Positions 1 to 7,206 of a DNA stretch of 64,000 nt are shown piece by piece. The translations under genes and the position numbers were made by a program. The DNA lies in IMG/VR virus record IMGVR_UViG_3300020152_000023, positions 1 to 64,000 of that record; one strand, 5' to 3'. The DNA comes from a virus. How positions within the stretch are numbered: the first letter of the stretch is position 1; each line of letters starts with the position of its first letter. The notes beneath the pieces are model-generated. The model had not been told where the DNA came from. It made no database searches and worked only from the letters and a program-made list of their open reading frames with translations.

Positions 1-606
1 AGCTCGCCGCCCCCTCGGAAGCCCGATTTCGGCCGGAGGGACCCGTACCAGTAGGGGGGCCGGCCACCCCTGCCCGTCAATCGCCCGTCAGTCGCATTTG
101 ATTAAATTACTATTCAATATCAATCACATACATATGCAAGTACACACTAATATACCTACACCCCATGCATGCACTATGTATATACATACCCCCTACACCC
201 CCTCACCCCTACACCCCCGCCACCCGTACACCCCCGCCACCCCTACACCCCCGCCATCCCTCACCCCCGCCGGAGAAATCCAAAGGAAAAACCCCCTATC
301 CAAGACACCCCCTTGCGATAGCTCACCCCTCACCCGCGCCGCCCTCTCACCATGCCACCCCCTGCCCTAGCTCTAGCTCACCCTCGCCCCTCACCATGCC
401 ACCCCCTTGCCATGCTTGCGCCACCCGGTGAGATACCCCCTCGCCCATGCCACCCCTTGCGCCACGATCCCGCCACGGCCACCCCCTGCCCGAGCTAACC
501 CCCCTCACGCGTGGCGGTTGCAGGCAAATCATTCCACTACCGAAAAAAGTGCTAAAATACATTAGCGGCCCATAGAGCGCGATTCAGACACCCCCGCTTG
601 TCATTC
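1..606. other. C-rich, strand-biased non-coding region
   Basis: No convincing gene. From about 180 to 520 the plus strand is very C-rich and G-poor, built of CACCCC, GCCACCCC and CTCACCC words. Reading frames here are low-complexity proline/histidine strings with no ribosome site and are not believed. The region precedes the operator-like repeats and promoter of the first operon. It could be a replication or packaging element, or the genome end, but nothing seen in the sequence decides this. Confidence 0.5.
210..271. repeat. 17-bp tandem repeat, about 4 copies
   Basis: The unit TACACCCCCGCCACCC plus one variable base repeats with a 17-bp period starting at 210, 227, 244 and 261; the last two copies are degenerate. 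It lies inside the C-rich region. Short directly repeated units of this kind are seen at origins and packaging sites, but here that is only a possibility. Confidence 0.7.
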
Positions 607-739
607 TGTATAGAACTACAAATGGCGCTAGGCGGCCCGCTATGGCCGTTTAAACGCCTATGCGTTTGTAGCTTCCTACAAACACCCCCGAGCAAGGCCT
701 CTTTGCGATAGTCAAGCCCCTAAAATGTAGAAAACTACA
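607..739. promoter_or_regulatory. Three TGTAG-N4-CTACA operator-like repeats
   Basis: Three 14-bp inverted repeats lie at 607-620 (TGTATAGAACTACA, one mismatch), 667-680 (TGTAGCTTCCTACA) and 726-739 (TGTAGAAAACTACA). Spacing is 60 and 59 bp. Each is followed by AA[TC]. The last ends 8 bp before the -35 box at 748. They look like binding sites for a dimeric repressor or activator of the first rightward operon. Confidence 0.6.
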
Positions 740-747
740 AATAACGC

Positions 748-775
748 TTGACCATGGTGCAAACACCCTTATGAT
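748..775 (+). promoter_or_regulatory. Sigma70-type promoter of the first operon
   Basis: TTGACC (748-753), 16-bp spacer, TATGAT (770-775). Both hexamers are close to consensus. The start of transcription would be near 782, leaving a short leader with AAGGAG before the ATG at 817. Confidence 0.6.
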
Positions 776-816
776 CGGCGGCACGGGCAAACCGCCCGGC
801 ACGAAAGGAGTCTCTA

Positions 817-1233
817 ATGTCCATCACCCGCAAGGCCGCCCGCGCCATGCTTGATAACCGCGCCGCCGAACTGACGGCCCGCGTCACTGAAGACAAGCGC
901 GCCTTTGGATGCATCCTGCATTCCACTGAAACCGCGATTCACGTTCTGGCCGCCGACTATGAAGCGCATGCCCGCGACGCTGGCCGCGTTGCCAAGATCG
1001 TTTCGGCAATCGGCATTGCAGCGGCCGCCGGCTGTTTCATGGCCGCAGCCTTCCTGCCCTTGCCGGCACGGGCCGCCGATCCCGCCTATGTGATCTATTC
1101 CGTCGATAAGGACGGGGGTGAATGGATCGTGGGAAGCGGCGACGATTGCGACTCGGCCATGATCAACGCCGAGTTTCCGCCCGTCGAAATCCTCTTCTCC
1201 GAATGTGTGCGCAGCGCGGAGATTGCCCGATGA
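817..1233 (+). CDS. Small predicted membrane protein
   Basis: 138 residues, first gene of the left rightward operon, with AAAGGAG eight bases before the ATG. The N-terminal 60 residues are charged and helical; one hydrophobic segment (about residues 63-90, rich in Ala, Ile and Phe) looks membrane-spanning, followed by a short soluble tail with two Cys. No family recognised. Its stop overlaps the ATG of the next gene (ATGA), so the two are probably translationally coupled. Position directly behind a strong regulated promoter suggests early expression. Confidence 0.7.
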   Translation: MSITRKAARAMLDNRAAELTARVTEDKRAFGCILHSTETAIHVLAADYEAHARDAGRVAKIVSAIGIAAAAGCFMAAAFLPLPARAADPAYVIYSVDKDGGEWIVGSGDDCDSAMINAEFPPVEILFSECVRSAEIAR

Positions 1234-1589
1234 GCCAGATTCACGTTTACAAGGAAGTCGCCGCGCTGGCCGCCCTTATGTCGGTTGATATGAGCCCGCT
1301 GGAGCTGCGCATTCAAACCGCGCTATCGGCCGGCATGGTCAACCCGCGCGACGTGCTGCGCTACGCCATGGGGCCGGCCGCGTTTGACGTGGCCAACGTT
1401 CGCCCGTCGCCCGCCATGCGCGCCACCCCCTCAACGCCGACAACTGACGTTTGGGAAGTCCGGTTTTCTTTCCGCGATTCTGCGCAGCCGCAACGCGAAG
1501 ACAAGCGCATGCCGGTCATTTGCTTGCCGGCCGTCTCTTACGATCACGCGCGCGCCATCGCCGACGCATTCAACGGAGTCGTGTCATGA
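1230..1589 (+). CDS. Hypothetical protein
   Basis: 119 residues. ATGA overlap with the upstream gene fixes the start; an ATGA overlap also links it to the following 25-codon frame. No recognised domain. The C-terminal half (VCLPAVSYDHARAIADAF-like) resembles small alpha/beta phage proteins, but that is only an impression. Confidence 0.65.
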   Translation: MSQIHVYKEVAALAALMSVDMSPLELRIQTALSAGMVNPRDVLRYAMGPAAFDVANVRPSPAMRATPSTPTTDVWEVRFSFRDSAQPQREDKRMPVICLPAVSYDHARAIADAFNGVVS

Positions 1590-1663
1590 CGTTCAAGCCA
1601 TCCAAGCGCGAGGCCGCTGCAATGAAGGCCGCATATGCCGCCTTCAGATACGGGAAAAAGTGA
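1586..1663 (+). CDS. Very small basic protein, 25 residues
   Basis: ATG overlaps the previous stop (ATGA), preceded by GGAG at 1575-1578. The product is strongly basic (many Lys and Arg) with an Ala-rich helix. It could be a real micro-protein or only a translational relic; kept because the coupling matches the rest of the operon. Confidence 0.4.
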   Translation: MTFKPSKREAAAMKAAYAAFRYGKK

Positions 1664-1729
1664 TTCCGCAGCGATGGCCACCCGCTGGCCATCATTGAGC
1701 AATCACGCTCACCACAAAGGATAGTCCAA

Positions 1730-2677
1730 ATGAACGCTTTTTCTTTCAACCGTAATTTCCGCGTCGCCCGTACCGCAACGGGCATTTCCCGCGCGACGTT
1801 CAACCATGCGCGGCCAATCACCGAGGACGAAATGCGGACTTACGCGCCGTCGATTTTCGCGGTGGAAAAGCACGAAAGTCGCTCCGATCGTTTCCAGCCG
1901 ATCCCGACAATCGAAATTCTGCGCGGCCTTATGGCCGAGGGTTTCATGCCGGTGAGCTGCCATCAATCCCGGACTCGCGACGTGTCAAAGCGCGACTTCA
2001 CAAAGCACATTGTCCGGATGCGCCGCTTTGACGATGCGCGGAACATTCAGGTCGGGGATAACGTCTTTGAAATGATCCTGAAGAACGCGAACGACGGCAC
2101 AGCCGCCTATGACCTTATGGGGGGTGTTTTCCGCATCCGTTGCCTTAACGGTATGGTGAGCCAAATCGGCGAGTCCGATACGATCAAGGTTCGCCACACT
2201 GGCACGGCCGACGCTATCCAAGCCAAGGTGATTGACGGCACATACCGCGTTTTGAGCAATTCCGAAATCATCATGGCCGCGCCGCAAGATTGGTCAACCG
2301 CAAGCCTATCGCGCGACGAGTCCATGATCCTCGCGGAGTCAGCCGCCATGCTGCGGTTCGGTGAGCCTGAAGTGAATGAGCACGGCCAGCGCGTTGGGCT
2401 TTCCGTCGATCCTCGCCAGCTACTCGCGCCGCGCCGCTCCGAAGATCGGACGAACGATCTTTGGACCACGTTCAACGTGATTCAGGAGAATGTGATCAAG
2501 GGCGGCCTGCGTGGCGTCACTGTCAACGCCGATACCCTCGCCCGTCGTCGCCAGACGACACGGGAAGTCACGGGGGTTGATCAAGACACCAAACTGAATC
2601 GCGCCCTATGGGTGTTGGGCCAGCGCATGGCCGAATTGAAGGGCGTTGCGCGCGCTCCGGAACCCGTTGCGGCCTGA
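1730..2677 (+). CDS. DUF932 family phage/plasmid-like protein
   Basis: 315 residues. The order of conserved stretches (FAVEKHESRSDRFQPIPT, an early RTRDVSKRDFTKHIVRMRR segment, FRIRCLNGM, then QRVGLSVDPRQLL-like C-terminal region) fits DUF932, common in phages and plasmids and of uncertain role in DNA metabolism or anti-defence. Length is usual for the family. A ribosome site AAAGGA lies before the ATG. A long hairpin begins at its stop codon, so it may end a sub-operon. Confidence 0.8.
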   Translation: MNAFSFNRNFRVARTATGISRATFNHARPITEDEMRTYAPSIFAVEKHESRSDRFQPIPTIEILRGLMAEGFMPVSCHQSRTRDVSKRDFTKHIVRMRRFDDARNIQVGDNVFEMILKNANDGTAAYDLMGGVFRIRCLNGMVSQIGESDTIKVRHTGTADAIQAKVIDGTYRVLSNSEIIMAAPQDWSTASLSRDESMILAESAAMLRFGEPEVNEHGQRVGLSVDPRQLLAPRRSEDRTNDLWTTFNVIQENVIKGGLRGVTVNADTLARRRQTTREVTGVDQDTKLNRALWVLGQRMAELKGVARAPEPVAA

Positions 2678-2740
2678 TATTGCAGGGCAAGGGCAGGGGG
2701 CCGCAGCAATGCGGCCTCTTTGCCTTTATCCGGCAATATC
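2676..2740 (+). terminator. Extended hairpin after the DUF932 gene
   Basis: An outer 8-bp stem (GATATTGC 2676-2683 with GCAATATC 2733-2740) encloses an inner 7-bp stem with a GNRA-type loop (GGCCGCA-GCAA-TGCGGCC, 2699-2716), followed by CTCTTTGCCTTTAT. The T-run is broken, so it may be a weak terminator or an mRNA-stabilising structure. Confidence 0.5.
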
Positions 2741-2759
2741 GCCGATCAAGGAGTCGACT

Positions 2760-3245
2760 ATGGAAACCCGCGCTTACGTTGATCCGCAACGATCATATGA
2801 GCAAACGCTTGAATATATGCGCGCTGCATCGCCTATCGTTGGCCATGCTGCGCCATGGTACTTTTTCCGATCCTATGTAACGGCTGCGCTATGGTCATCA
2901 AATGATGACAACGATTTTCCGCTAGATCAAAACTACGATATCAGCGATATCGCCCCGACAACGCGCGCCGCCATGCTCATCGACTGCGCCAAGTTCTATC
3001 ACGCGCACGCGCATTCGATCCATTGCAACGGCGCGCCGCAAGCGCGCGACGTGAGCGGGCTTTCCATGCGCGCATGCGAGGCCTCACAAGCCGGTCATGA
3101 CTTTTGGCTAACACGTTGCGGCCATGGCGCGGGCTTTTGGGATGGCGATTGGCCAGAACCCGCAGCAACCGCGCTCACGGCTGCGAGTGAAGCGTTTGGC
3201 AACGTCGATTTGTATATTGGCGACAATGGGAGAATATACGCATGA
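2760..3245 (+). CDS. Conserved phage protein, HDFWLTR..GHGAGFWD family
   Basis: 161 residues. ATG at 2760 with AAGGAG eight bases upstream. The core motif GHDFWLTRCGHGAGFWD (about residues 116-132) is a signature of a small widespread phage protein family of unknown function, found among early accessory genes. The spacing of His and Asp is suggestive of metal binding, but this is inference. Ends in an ATGA overlap with the next gene. Confidence 0.75.
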   Translation: METRAYVDPQRSYEQTLEYMRAASPIVGHAAPWYFFRSYVTAALWSSNDDNDFPLDQNYDISDIAPTTRAAMLIDCAKFYHAHAHSIHCNGAPQARDVSGLSMRACEASQAGHDFWLTRCGHGAGFWDGDWPEPAATALTAASEAFGNVDLYIGDNGRIYA

Positions 3246-3463
3246 CAAAAGTTCTATTTCGCAAAGACTCATGGGGTGTAACAGCTTGTTTCCCTGAAGA
3301 TATGAGCTGTTATTCTCGCATAGGGCAACACTCGACTTATTCGCGCGACTGGTATCGCCAGACTCGCCCGGCAAGTCCGGAAGAATATCGCGCGCTAAAA
3401 CGCGAGTTGGAGTCTTATCCATACGAATATCAGTTGGAAATCATCCATCGCCACCCCCGTTAA
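3242..3463 (+). CDS. Hypothetical protein
   Basis: 73 residues; ATGA overlap with the gene before it. Rich in Tyr, Arg and Ser; no membrane segment and no recognised domain. Operon position is the only functional hint. Confidence 0.6.
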   Translation: MTKVLFRKDSWGVTACFPEDMSCYSRIGQHSTYSRDWYRQTRPASPEEYRALKRELESYPYEYQLEIIHRHPR

Positions 3464-3478
3464 TCTGGAGTCCACCTT

Positions 3479-3664
3479 ATGGATGAAATAAATCAGCACG
3501 TTCCGGGGGATTGGCGCGAGTTTTTCCGGAGAGTTAATGTTATCGCGTCGCATGCAGCCTATCGGAACCCCAAACGTTTGATAGCCGTTGTTTGGCCGTG
3601 TCTCTATGAGCCGGCCGGCTATACGTTCTGGAACTACATTGATCAAGAAACAATAGGAATGTGA
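3479..3664 (+). CDS. Hypothetical protein
   Basis: 61 residues with a good ribosome site (TGGAG, nine bases upstream). No recognised domain. Codon use is somewhat richer in A/T than the structural genes, as for its neighbours. Confidence 0.55.
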   Translation: MDEINQHVPGDWREFFRRVNVIASHAAYRNPKRLIAVVWPCLYEPAGYTFWNYIDQETIGM

Positions 3665-3667
3665 ATC

Positions 3668-4231
3668 ATGGAAACTTTCACCTATCGCCGCTCTACTTTC
3701 AAAATCGAAATCGTTCATGACTCGGACCATGGCACACCATGGGAAAATGAAGATGGCCATGGGCCGGTGAGCGATTGGACAAGCCGGGCGAAATGTCCGG
3801 GCGAAATGATCCTCACCGAGGATCGTGGCCGCAAGCGTTTCTATGATTTCGCCGAGGCTTGCCGCATAGCGCGCCGCGATGGCTGGAACGCTGCGCCTTA
3901 TGACGTTCCGGGCGAATCCAAGCGCCAGCGGGCCGCGCGCGCTGCGATGGCCGATTTCGAACGGTTGCGCGCATGGTGCAATGATCAATGGCACTACGTT
4001 GGAGTCGTCGTCACCCGGCTTGACCGGCATGGCAACGAAATGCGCCATGAGCGCGCCAGCTTGTGGGGGATCGAGTCCGATTGCGAGGACTATCAGGAGG
4101 AAGTCGCGCGTGAGCTGGCCGCCGAGATCAACGCGGAACGCGCGGCGCGCCGCAAGGCTGCATTGCGGGAAGGATCACAAGGCTTTGCCAGCGCATGGCT
4201 GGAAACCGTCCAAAAGGGAGTCCCGGCATGA
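3668..4231 (+). CDS. Hypothetical protein
   Basis: 187 residues. Start three bases after the preceding stop, with AGGA upstream. The first half is rich in Asp, Trp and Gly; the second half is an Arg/Glu-rich helix (EEVARELAAEINAERAARRK-like). Not assigned to a family. ATGA overlap with the next gene. Confidence 0.65.
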   Translation: METFTYRRSTFKIEIVHDSDHGTPWENEDGHGPVSDWTSRAKCPGEMILTEDRGRKRFYDFAEACRIARRDGWNAAPYDVPGESKRQRAARAAMADFERLRAWCNDQWHYVGVVVTRLDRHGNEMRHERASLWGIESDCEDYQEEVARELAAEINAERAARRKAALREGSQGFASAWLETVQKGVPA

Positions 4232-4422
4232 TCAAGATTTATCAGGGCAAAGGCGGGGCTTATGTGACGTTCGAACGTCTCACCCCGTCGGGAATGTGGT
4301 TAGTCCAATTGCGCACGGGGGCCGGTGAGCTGGCCGATAAAGTCCGATGCGACGATTACCGCGACGCAATCGCCTATCGGAAATCGTTTTTGCGCATCGC
4401 ACGCAAGGGAGTTGCCGCATGA
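4228..4422 (+). CDS. Hypothetical small protein
   Basis: 64 residues. The ATG overlaps the preceding stop, with GGGAG upstream. Predicted beta-rich N-terminus and basic helical C-terminus. Ends in an ATGA overlap with 4419. Confidence 0.6.
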   Translation: MIKIYQGKGGAYVTFERLTPSGMWLVQLRTGAGELADKVRCDDYRDAIAYRKSFLRIARKGVAA

Positions 4423-4892
4423 TGACGCGCGCCGACTATATGAAGGAAACCGGCAAGGCCGCGTTTCATCGCTACTATGGCGAAATCGTTCTGGCCATTG
4501 GGCTTGAGAATATCCCGCAACCGTTTGCACTCGACAAAGTACGGGCCGCGCTGGCACGCGGCGACGACGCCTTAAATTCTCTCCCGCTGGCCGCATGGGA
4601 CTCGCATGTGAGCCTTATTCGTGGCGCGTCCAAGGTGCTGAAGGATCGCGGCGACTTCCTGTCACTTGGTACGGGGGTTTGCATCCTTAAAGAGGCCGCG
4701 CGCATTCGTGCGGAAAGCGTTGCCGCGCTGCAACCCGGTGAGCGGCTTTGGAACGGCGCAACCGTGACTCCGGAGCTGGCCAGCGCATACAACGCCTTGC
4801 AATCCCGTATCGAAAGTTTCCGCAAAGCCGGCCGGCCGGTCCCGGTGGAGCTTTTGAACGGCGCACACAATCTAATTGCCAGCGCGAAATGA
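4419..4892 (+). CDS. Hypothetical helical protein
   Basis: 157 residues; ATGATG start overlapping the previous stop. Mostly alpha-helical by composition, no membrane segment or known motif. Its last codon overlaps the start of a small membrane protein. Confidence 0.65.
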   Translation: MMTRADYMKETGKAAFHRYYGEIVLAIGLENIPQPFALDKVRAALARGDDALNSLPLAAWDSHVSLIRGASKVLKDRGDFLSLGTGVCILKEAARIRAESVAALQPGERLWNGATVTPELASAYNALQSRIESFRKAGRPVPVELLNGAHNLIASAK

Positions 4893-5107
4893 CTCCAGAA
4901 CAAGAGCGCGCGTTACGCTCAAATATAGCGCAGTATAGGGCATGCCAAACCTTTCAAGTGCTGGCCATTGTAGCAGGTCTAGTGGGCTCAATATGGAAGG
5001 GTTTGCCGGCATTGCTTGCGGGATTGGCCATCGCATGGTTCTTTCACTTGGCCAAACCCTCACCAACTGAAGAGCTAGACAAGCTAACAGGACGAAACCC
5101 CCGCTAG
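4889..5107 (+). CDS. Small membrane protein
   Basis: 72 residues. One long hydrophobic stretch (about residues 22-52, interrupted by Lys) gives one or two membrane spans. Last gene of the operon: a strong terminator overlaps its end. Function unknown. Confidence 0.65.
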   Translation: MTPEQERALRSNIAQYRACQTFQVLAIVAGLVGSIWKGLPALLAGLAIAWFFHLAKPSPTEELDKLTGRNPR

Positions 5108-5121
5108 TCGGGGGTTTTTCT
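5093..5121 (+). terminator. Rho-independent terminator
   Basis: AACCCCCGCTAGTCGGGGGTTTTTCTTT: a GC stem ACCCCCG/CGGGGGT with a short loop and a run of T. It closes the left operon (817-5107). Confidence 0.85.
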
Positions 5122-5360
5122 TTGCCTATACCGCTATATCAGGGAAATCGAATATTCCCATAAATGGCCGCTGGCGCGCGTTTGCATGCCGGGATGAATT
5201 CCACCCTATCCCATGCCCTCGCCGCGCGCTGGCGGCCCGCTGGCGGCCCGCAGCATGGCCAATCCGTTTTTCTGTATAGCTGGCCACCCGCGCCGCTCAC
5301 CGGGCCGGCCGAGCTTTAATCATTTGATTAAAATTGTAACTCCGGAGCGCCGCGCGCGGC

Positions 5361-5430
5361 GTTAACCTTAATTCGTAACCCTAACAAAGGGTTAACGTTA
5401 ACCCGGCATTAACCTTAATCGTTAACCCTA
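5361..5430. repeat. GTTAACC repeat cluster with palindromes
   Basis: GTTAACC or close variants occur in both orientations near 5361, 5375, 5391, 5397, 5409 and 5421. Two GTTAAC palindromes abut at 5391-5402, and TAACCCT-AACAA-AGGGTTA (5376-5394) is an inverted repeat. Iteron-like in appearance. Confidence 0.6.
5398..5413. promoter_or_regulatory. Perfect CtrA-type box
   Basis: TTAA (5398-5401), seven bases, TTAAC (5409-5413). This is the known full CtrA recognition consensus of alphaproteobacteria. Because the surrounding DNA is unusually rich in TTAA, a chance match is possible. Confidence 0.4.
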
Positions 5431-5536
5431 ACGGCGCGAAATTTTCGGACTTAACCCCGCGCGCCAATCGGCCGCGCCGATGGAACCAAACCGAACGCCG
5501 AGATTTTGAGGTAGTTGACCGGGGAACACCACGAGC

Positions 5537-5603
5537 CTACTTTGGAAACCTCGCCGGTTCCCTCGCGGACGGCGGCGCTACTTTGGAAACCTCGCCGGTT
5601 CCC
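5537..5603. repeat. Two 26-bp direct repeats
   Basis: An identical 26-mer occupies 5537-5562 and 5578-5603 (15 bp between copies). Each begins CTACTTTGGAAACC and ends GCCGGTTCCC, so each can also fold as GGAAACC/GGTTCC. Located about 110 bp before the 5716 start. Confidence 0.8.
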
Positions 5604-5715
5604 CCGGCCACGAATTTTCACGGCGCGCGAGCCGTGAGCGTGCAAGGCCCCAGCGTAGCGTTTCGAGTTGAGAATTGGAGCCATGCAATCGGACGAACTA
5701 GAAAGGACCGATGCA

Positions 5716-6285
5716 ATGCCCTATCAAGAGGAAATGCAGCCGACGATTCCCGTGGCTGATCACAGCCCCAGCCACACTCCGGAGTCGAATATGCGCTCAT
5801 TCCTCGGAACGATCCTTGCCCCCGGCATCGCTCTTCTCGGCGTTGCCCTCGTGGCGTTCGCACCGAGCCCGACTGAGATCGCATATGCCCTCAAGCCCAT
5901 CGGGGTTGAAACCCAACTCGTGAATGGAGGGAGTGACAATGAACGTCAGTCTATCCAAACTCTTGCCGAGCGCATTGAGCTTGCCCTTGGTCCCGAGCTT
6001 GGACAAAACACCGATTGCTTTGACGATCTGCGCACCGCAGACGCCGAGAAGCTCGATAAGTGCGGCAAGCTTGTCTACCAAGCCCTCGCCGAGGTGAGTG
6101 ACAATCCATCGGTTTTTCAAACCGACGTGGCGCAGGCAACGTCCCGTGAGTCGTTGATGCAGGAGCTGAAGCTCGCAGCTACCGAAGTGTGCCGTGAACG
6201 TTGGTCCCGAGAAGATGGTATCCCGGATGACAGCCCGGCTTGCGAAGTGGCGATGCTACAGCCTATTGCGCGCGACGGGAATTGA
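5716..6285 (+). CDS. Predicted single-pass membrane protein
   Basis: 189 residues from the ATG at 5716, chosen because GAAAGGA ends eight bases upstream; in-frame ATG 5683 and TTG 5668 are alternatives that add 11-16 residues. Hydrophobic segment at about residues 28-50, then a soluble, probably extracytoplasmic domain with several Cys (CFDD, DKCGK, EVCRER, PACEV) that may form disulphides. Family unknown. Followed by a terminator. Confidence 0.65.
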   Translation: MPYQEEMQPTIPVADHSPSHTPESNMRSFLGTILAPGIALLGVALVAFAPSPTEIAYALKPIGVETQLVNGGSDNERQSIQTLAERIELALGPELGQNTDCFDDLRTADAEKLDKCGKLVYQALAEVSDNPSVFQTDVAQATSRESLMQELKLAATEVCRERWSREDGIPDDSPACEVAMLQPIARDGN

Positions 6286-6338
6286 TGACATACATCTAGC
6301 GTCAGGAAGGGTAGGCCCTCGCAGCGCCTGCACTTTTT

Positions 6339-6386
6339 AAAGGGCGGTTCCAAAACGAAATTTTCGGATTGGAATCGCCCTTTTTC
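6339..6386 (+). terminator. Rho-independent terminator
   Basis: Long stem AAAGGGCGGTTCCA (6339-6352) with TGGAATCGCCCTTTTT (6371-6386), one mismatch, ending in T5. Terminates the 5716 unit before the tRNA. Confidence 0.75.
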
Positions 6387-6513
6387 GTGAAATCGAAAAA
6401 TCCAAAATCGATTTGACTTTTCCCGAGAATTCGAGATTTTGGAAATGCCGGTTCCTTTCCGGTACGCCCCCGAGGCCGATCCGTCTCCAGCGGCAAAACC
6501 TCGGGGGCTGCAT
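6387..6513 (+). other. Intergenic segment before the tRNA
   Basis: No gene. Holds two inverted repeats: ATCCAAAATCGA (around 6401) with TCGAGATTTTGGA (around 6432), and GCCCCCGAGG (6466) with CCTCGGGGGC (6500-6509). TTGACT at 6414 could be a -35 box for the tRNA, but the matching -10 (GATTTT) is poor. Confidence 0.35.
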
Positions 6514-6590
6514 TTAGGGGTAGGCAAGTCCGGTAAGCCGCCAGTTTTTGGTACTGGTTACCGCTGGTTCGAATCCAGCCCCCTAAACCA
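6514..6590 (+). tRNA. tRNA-Gln(TTG), CCA encoded
   Basis: 77-nt cloverleaf: acceptor TTAGGGG/CCCCTAA, D stem GGC/GCC, anticodon stem CCAGT/ACTGG with loop TTTTGGT (anticodon TTG at 6548-6550, reads CAA), T stem GCTGG/CCAGC with loop TTCGAAT, discriminator A and a genomic CCA. All stems pair fully. Phage tRNAs of this kind supply codons rarer in the host; CAA is the less used Gln codon in GC-rich hosts. Confidence 0.95.
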
Positions 6591-6605
6591 TCTGGAGAGC
6601 TTTCT

Positions 6606-6818
6606 ATGACCATCGTGGAATATCACGTCACCCCGGATCACCGATACTTCATGCGCCGCAGCAAGGCCGAGATCGTCTCGAAGATCGAGCAGATGAGCGG
6701 ATCAAGAGTTGAGGGAGAGCTGTACGCCGAAATGATGGCCATGTCGAAACCGCAACTGGCCGAACGGGCCATGCGAATCTGGAGGATGCTTCCCCGTGAC
6801 CCCGAAAACCCTCAATGA
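6606..6818 (+). CDS. Hypothetical protein
   Basis: 70 residues, starts 15 bases after the tRNA CCA with CTGGAGAG as ribosome site. Small and helical; no family recognised. Overlaps the GTG start of the next gene by 23 bp. Confidence 0.6.
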   Translation: MTIVEYHVTPDHRYFMRRSKAEIVSKIEQMSGSRVEGELYAEMMAMSKPQLAERAMRIWRMLPRDPENPQ

Positions 6819-7080
6819 CGTGAAGACGGTAGACCAGCTCGGTGAGTTCGTTGGGCTCAAGCCGGGAGAAGGCAACGCGATCCTCGCCGAAGTGCGCGAG
6901 AACCACGCTAAATTGGCGGCGTGTACTCGCCACGAATTCTTCCGGCCCTCGGATGGCGTCCACCTCAACAAGCGGTTCAAATGCCTGCATTGTGACGGCG
7001 AAGTGCGCGGCGAGCAAATCCACTGGTATGCCGAGGGCGTCAAACACGGCGGCGAGCTATTTGACGTTTGGACCGATTGA
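6796..7080 (+). CDS. Hypothetical protein with CxxC-type cluster
   Basis: 94 residues from GTG 6796 (GGAGG ten bases upstream). C-terminal half contains Cys-Thr-Arg-His, then FKCLHCDGE and His residues, which could bind zinc. No family recognised. Followed by a strong terminator. Confidence 0.6.
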   Translation: MTPKTLNDVKTVDQLGEFVGLKPGEGNAILAEVRENHAKLAACTRHEFFRPSDGVHLNKRFKCLHCDGEVRGEQIHWYAEGVKHGGELFDVWTD

Positions 7081-7128
7081 GCGTATAACACGGGCTCTTC
7101 ATGGCTTGAGATTGATTGTTCCCTCCCG

Positions 7129-7160
7129 AAACCCCGGCTCACAACGGCCGGGGTTTTTCT
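7129..7160 (+). terminator. Rho-independent terminator
   Basis: AACCCCGGC (7129-7138 region) pairs with GCCGGGGTT (7147-7155), followed by TTTCTTT. It separates the upstream genes from the structured RNA and its own promoter. Confidence 0.85.
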
Positions 7161-7172
7161 TTATATTCCCTA

Positions 7173-7201
7173 TTGTGCCAACAAAAAGTTGGTGATATAT
7201 G
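7173..7201 (+). promoter_or_regulatory. Promoter with 17-bp palindromic operator (site 1)
   Basis: TTGTGC (7173-7178), 17-bp spacer, TATATG (7196-7201). The palindrome GCCAACAAAAAGTTGGT (7177-7193) fills the spacer. Same operator as at 11642, 15995, 22953 and 61218. Transcription should start near 7207, exactly at the beginning of the structured RNA region. Confidence 0.7.
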
Positions 7202-7206
7202 CTGGA

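Larger units (their letters stand above)
5122..5715. other. Gene-free region with iterated sequence motifs
   Basis: About 590 bp without a believable gene. It holds repeated GTTAACC words (5361-5430), a CtrA-type box, and two 26-bp direct repeats just before the 5716 gene. The arrangement resembles an origin, partition or control region, but no known family of sites was recognised beyond the CtrA consensus. Confidence 0.5.

Noticed and set aside
98-431. Proline-rich frames in the C-rich region
   Set aside because: Low-complexity translations of CACCCC repeats without ribosome sites.
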